Shown in pieces: positions 60,677 to 64,000 of a stretch of 64,000 nucleotides of DNA (position 1 is the stretch's first letter; each line of letters begins with the position of its first letter). Where the stretch lies: the NCBI GenBank assembly GCA_963082975.1, contig OY720349.1, positions 64,726,501 through 64,790,500 on the forward strand, in the 5' to 3' direction. This DNA is from Labia minor. Taxonomy: Eukaryota; Arthropoda; Insecta; Dermaptera; Spongiphoridae. The notes beneath the pieces were generated by a model, which saw only the letters and a program-made list of their open reading frames with translations, was not told the DNA's origin and did no database searches. Position numbers and translations under genes: made by a program.

Positions 60677-62080
60677 GTTAGTCACCTATTCATCATACAA
60701 ACACTCCATACCTATTGGGAACCTATTATTAATGGATACCTATTACAGTGGCGGATTAAGTTGATTGGGGGCCCCGGGCGGTGAAATAGAAATGGGCCCT
60801 CGGTTATTTACCATTATAATTGAAAGACAAATTTTGTTTATATTATAATTTAGGCTGTTTTATACTTACATATATAGTACTTATGTAAAAATTACATAAT
60901 TTTTACTGGTGTCGCCGAGACCCAAAATTGATTATTTTTTCTTAAGTTAGTCGGGGTTCAAACACAACCGAATAAAAATCTGTATCAAGAATAACTTGTT
61001 TTATTTAAACTCCGATTATCCATAAACTCAACAGTTTTTTTTAAATTTTTTTAAGGAAATAGTTTTATTTAGGTTTCGGTAGGCCCCTCGGGCTGGTAAA
61101 AATTAATTTTTTTAAAAGAAAATGTATATATATATATATATACTTAGATATTATATAAATATTTTATTTACCTACATTAGAAATAGGCAAACGAATCCTT
61201 TGGAAGTTTCAGAACTAGTTTTAGATTTCCAATTCTTTTTTCTTTCCTTAAACATTCTATCTGAAAATAAAATTAAATATTGTTTTAATGAATTATTTGA
61301 AAACGTGGTACAGAATTGGCTACAATATGGAAGCTGTTTTTGAATATGATTGGTTTTGCCTATCTTTAATTTATATTAAATATTTAACTCTCTCACAGTG
61401 ACCAACTGATAGTTGTAAATTATACTTATAATATAATTGAACTAGGATTCCATTACTAAAGGTTAAATAAAAAATATTTTTATTGGTAATGGTTTTTATA
61501 CATTTAATTTGATTTAATTTCACTGCAACCATAATTCTACATTTCATATGAGTATTATTACCATTTATATTACAAATACTATTTAAAATACATATTTGTT
61601 ATTTAGAATATGTTTCCTCCAAACAGACACAGTATACATAATGAAAAAATAATTAATTGTTAAATGTAATATATTTTTGTATTTGCAATAAATTCTAGAT
61701 AAATATAAACATTCATTTAACATTCATTTAAATTTAAATTTAATTTTAGATTAGTTTTATTAAAACTAAAATTATATTTTTTTAACGAGTATCCTTTTGA
61801 TATAAATTGAATTTGAAGTTAATAATACAATAATATAATTAAATATAATCAAATTATTATTAATAACCAACTAAAAATGAATAATTGAATCAGTATAGTT
61901 CGACTAAAATGCCACAAACATAATCATATAATATATTTGCTCGATTCAAGCTTGTTTAAGATTATTATTAATTTAGATGCTTTGTTTTATGTTATTAATT
62001 AAATAAATTTGCTTTCGAGTAAAATATCGAATATTTATTTTTGTTTTTTATTTTATTTACAATTTCTATTTCGTTTACAG
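60677..62080 (+). other. 1.4-kb intron between Ig5 and FN3
   Basis: Phase-1 intron. A decayed hAT-type element (60746-about 61105) begins only 70 bp after the Ig5 donor. The rest is AT-rich with a TA tract at 61124-61142. Confidence 0.85.
60746..61105 (+). mobile_element. Decayed hAT-type element
   Basis: Begins cagtggcggattaagttgat followed by gggggccccgggcggtgaa, a common animal hAT-type terminus with a GGGGCCC-rich sub-terminal region. Near 61080-61100 is ggtaggcccctcgggctgg, which looks like the opposite sub-terminal region, but no clear matching end or duplication remains. It lies just downstream of the Ig5 exon. Confidence 0.45.
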
Positions 62081-62377
62081 GTCGTCCAGATGCACCCACC
62101 AATTGTACATTAATTAATCAAACAACTGAATCACTTGAAGTTGAGTGTGTGGAAAGTTTTGATGGGGGCCAACAACAGTATTTTTTATTGGAAGTTATTG
62201 ATATACAAACAGGACAACTACAAGCCAATGTTTCAAGTAAATTTCCTGTGTTTCGGGTGTCTGGATTACATGCTGGTCGAGTTTTAAGAATGCAAGTTTA
62301 TGCAGCAAACATCAAAGGTCGAAGCGAGGCTGTTATTCTCGATGGATCCACATTAGAAATCGCAGAAAAACAAACAG
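62081..62377 (+). CDS. side: Sidestep-family protein, exon for the FN3 domain
   Basis: This 297-bp exon codes for the single fibronectin type III domain that follows Ig5 in Sidestep proteins. Its acceptor is ttcgtttacag and its donor gtacgaca, with phase 1 on both sides. Seen in order are RPDAPTNCTLINQTTESLEV, ECVESFDGGQQQYFLLEV, then SSKFPVFRVSGLHAGRVLRM and YAANIKGRSEAVIL, ending in the frame of AEKQTG. 'NQTxxSLEVECxExFDGGxxQxFLLEVxDxQTG' is highly family-specific. NCT, NQT and NVS are potential N-glycosylation sites. The transmembrane and cytoplasmic exons should follow, but none is recognisable in the remaining 1.6 kb, so the gene runs off the right edge. Confidence 0.94.
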
Positions 62378-64000
62378 GTACGACATTTGGTTCATTTTTT
62401 GTCTTTTCAATTCATCAATTTAATAAGTAACAAGTTAATTTAGTAAAATAATTTATAATAAATGAATTAGATATTTTCATGACTCAATAAATAATGGTAG
62501 ATTTTTAAATAATAATTTTTATTACTCCTTTTATCTCGGCTACCAAACATACATGTTTCTCCTTTATTTAAGCTACATCACTTATAACTTTTTTACGATA
62601 ATTTTTAATTATAAAAAATTTCAAAATAATACTCAAGATAATATACGTACGTATATACATACAGACCTAAATATACAGTAAGGCATAAAATTTGTTATAT
62701 TAACGCTTGTACTAAAAAATGCAGATTAAAAAATAGTTAAATTGATTTTTAGAACCTAATTATTTAAAAATTTTCCTATGCATTAATGAATTAATTCTTA
62801 GTAAGATATTTCCCATAAACAAAAATTATATATATTTCATAATGATTAATAAAATGCTATCAAATAATTTAATAAAATAAATGGATCTAATTTAAAAAAA
62901 AATGATTAAAAGAAATTTGTTAAAATAATTGAAAATGAAGGAATAAAATATTTTCTAAATATAAAAATACAAAAAATTAGCTGATCAATAAATAGGGTGT
63001 TAGTAGAAAGAGATCGATTTATAGTTTTCCTTTCTCAGCTAAATAATAGGTTCGAAATGAAACATCTTTTCTTGATAATATCATTTTATCTAATTATTCT
63101 AATTGAAAATTAAGAAACCTTTCTATTTATTAATATAATCAACGGAAATAAATATTGCAAGACATTATTTACATGAAATTACTTTCAATTTATCATTTAC
63201 TCAGACGGCCGGTTTTGTTATTTGAATAGAAGTCGCTTACAAGGTAACATATTATATGATCCATGGGGATCTACTCGAACCGAGGTGGATTCCCAGAGGA
63301 CAGTTATCTAGTGCAAGGGAGCAAAGTGAACTTCATATTCTATTCAAATACGATTCAAAAAATATGATTTATTTAAATAATAATAATATAAATAAATATA
63401 TAATTAAATTTTTAATGCAAAACAAAATTACTATATTTTTAAACATGCATAAAATTAAAATCGATATTTTAGATTCATTTCAATTAAACTATCTGTAAGA
63501 TAAATTAAATTTTATAGAAAAGGTCTTGGGATGTAAATTAGATCCTGATAAATAAGCTGATTAATAAAATTAAAAAATAACATACCTTGAATTTATTTAT
63601 TTAACTTTTAATTTGATTATTGATAGACTATTTCATAGAATTTTCATTAATATAATTAATTATTAAAATTCAATTACTAAATTTGTATTTATAATATTGT
63701 ATACAAATAAAAATAGATTATTTTTTTAAAGGTAAAAAAAAAATTAAACCAAATATTTTCCCAAATCCAAATGAAAATAATCAAATATCCCTTCAGGGCC
63801 AATTTCATGTATATTTTACTGGAAAATTAAATGTTTTCATAATGTTTTCCGTGTTTTTGCTTTTAATCTAATTTAATTCCTTTAATAATGAATTTTAAAT
63901 AATGTATGTATAAGTATATATTCAATGTTTACCTGTATATGAAAATATGAACAAAGATTGAATGCATTAGAGCTCATTAAAAATTGACAATCGTTTATTT
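62378..64000 (+). other. Intron after the FN3 exon (right-truncated)
   Basis: Begins at the donor gtacga and runs off the window. No transmembrane-coding exon is visible. It contains a small inverted-repeat structure at 63219-63350 and otherwise AT-rich sequence. Confidence 0.75.
63219..63350. repeat. Small inverted-repeat structure, possible foldback MITE
   Basis: tatttgaatagaa (63219-63231) and ttctattcaaata (63338-63350) are exact inverted copies enclosing a G+C-richer 106-bp core that itself contains an imperfect hairpin (ggggatctactcg / cgaggtggattccc). No clear target duplication was found. Confidence 0.4.

Noticed and set aside
60404-60784. 126-codon frame overlapping the Ig5 exon
   Set aside because: It is the same exon in another frame. 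The Ig5 frame has the cysteines, tryptophan and splice phases, and this one has no domain.
1-64000. Ordinary tRNA, rRNA, CRISPR arrays or bacterial-type operons
   Set aside because: None seen. The tRNA-like pieces are SINE heads without a foldable complete cloverleaf that I could support.

Overview
The window is 64 kb of very AT-rich (roughly three quarters A+T) animal DNA and looks like part of one large, intron-dominated arthropod (most likely insect) gene. Six + strand exons at 6637-6788, 34303-34453, 34546-34676, 54974-55133, 60368-60676 and 62081-62377 join in frame into exactly 1200 bp (about 400 residues). They encode three immunoglobulin domains and one fibronectin type III domain of a Sidestep-family cell-surface protein, the receptor-like partners of Beaten-path proteins in Drosophila axon guidance and synaptic matching. 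The order of domains and the sequence match Ig3-Ig4-Ig5-FN3 of that family. The signal peptide, Ig1-Ig2, transmembrane segment and cytoplasmic tail must lie outside the window. Intron phases are 1-0-1-0-1-1-1, so each domain is a phase-1 unit, with Ig3 and Ig4 each split by a phase-0 intron. Coding DNA is about 2% of the window. The introns are about 27.5 kb, 92 bp, 20.3 kb, 5.2 kb and 1.4 kb.

No other intact gene was found. The long introns hold many transposon fossils, several with exact boundaries. They include five hAT-type MITEs (8017-8309, 10249-10493, 27177-27357, 32358-32487, 32686-32986), all with 8-bp target duplications, one of these with a single mismatch. Two internally deleted DNA transposons keep only the transposase DNA-binding domain: a mariner at 9612-10146 and a Tigger/pogo type at 43954-44480. 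There is a long-TIR element with a second partial copy (28859-29361, 22510-22840), pieces of LINE reverse-transcriptase C-termini (640-845, 26885-27055, 48410-48525, 53690-53935), tRNA-derived SINE heads, piggyBac-like ends and a Helitron-like terminus. A roughly 600-bp dispersed repeat with an internal TG tract has four copies.

The most unusual structure is a small Penelope-like family: 39672-40082, 47290-47572 and a reduced copy at 44493-44630. The first is a near-perfect 137-bp inverted repeat around a 107-bp loop that carries a TATA box and an arthropod initiator. The arms contain a hammerhead-ribozyme-like motif whose stem shows a compensatory base change between copies. Other points worth a second look are a short, splice-donor-terminated coding exon on the minus strand (16975-17173) with an RFX X-box upstream, an intronic TATA promoter candidate near 14127, and a 2-kb nest of at least six different repeats at 26.05-28.2 kb.

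Everything was read by eye. No database search or alignment was run, so family names rest on recognised motifs, and percent identities are estimates.
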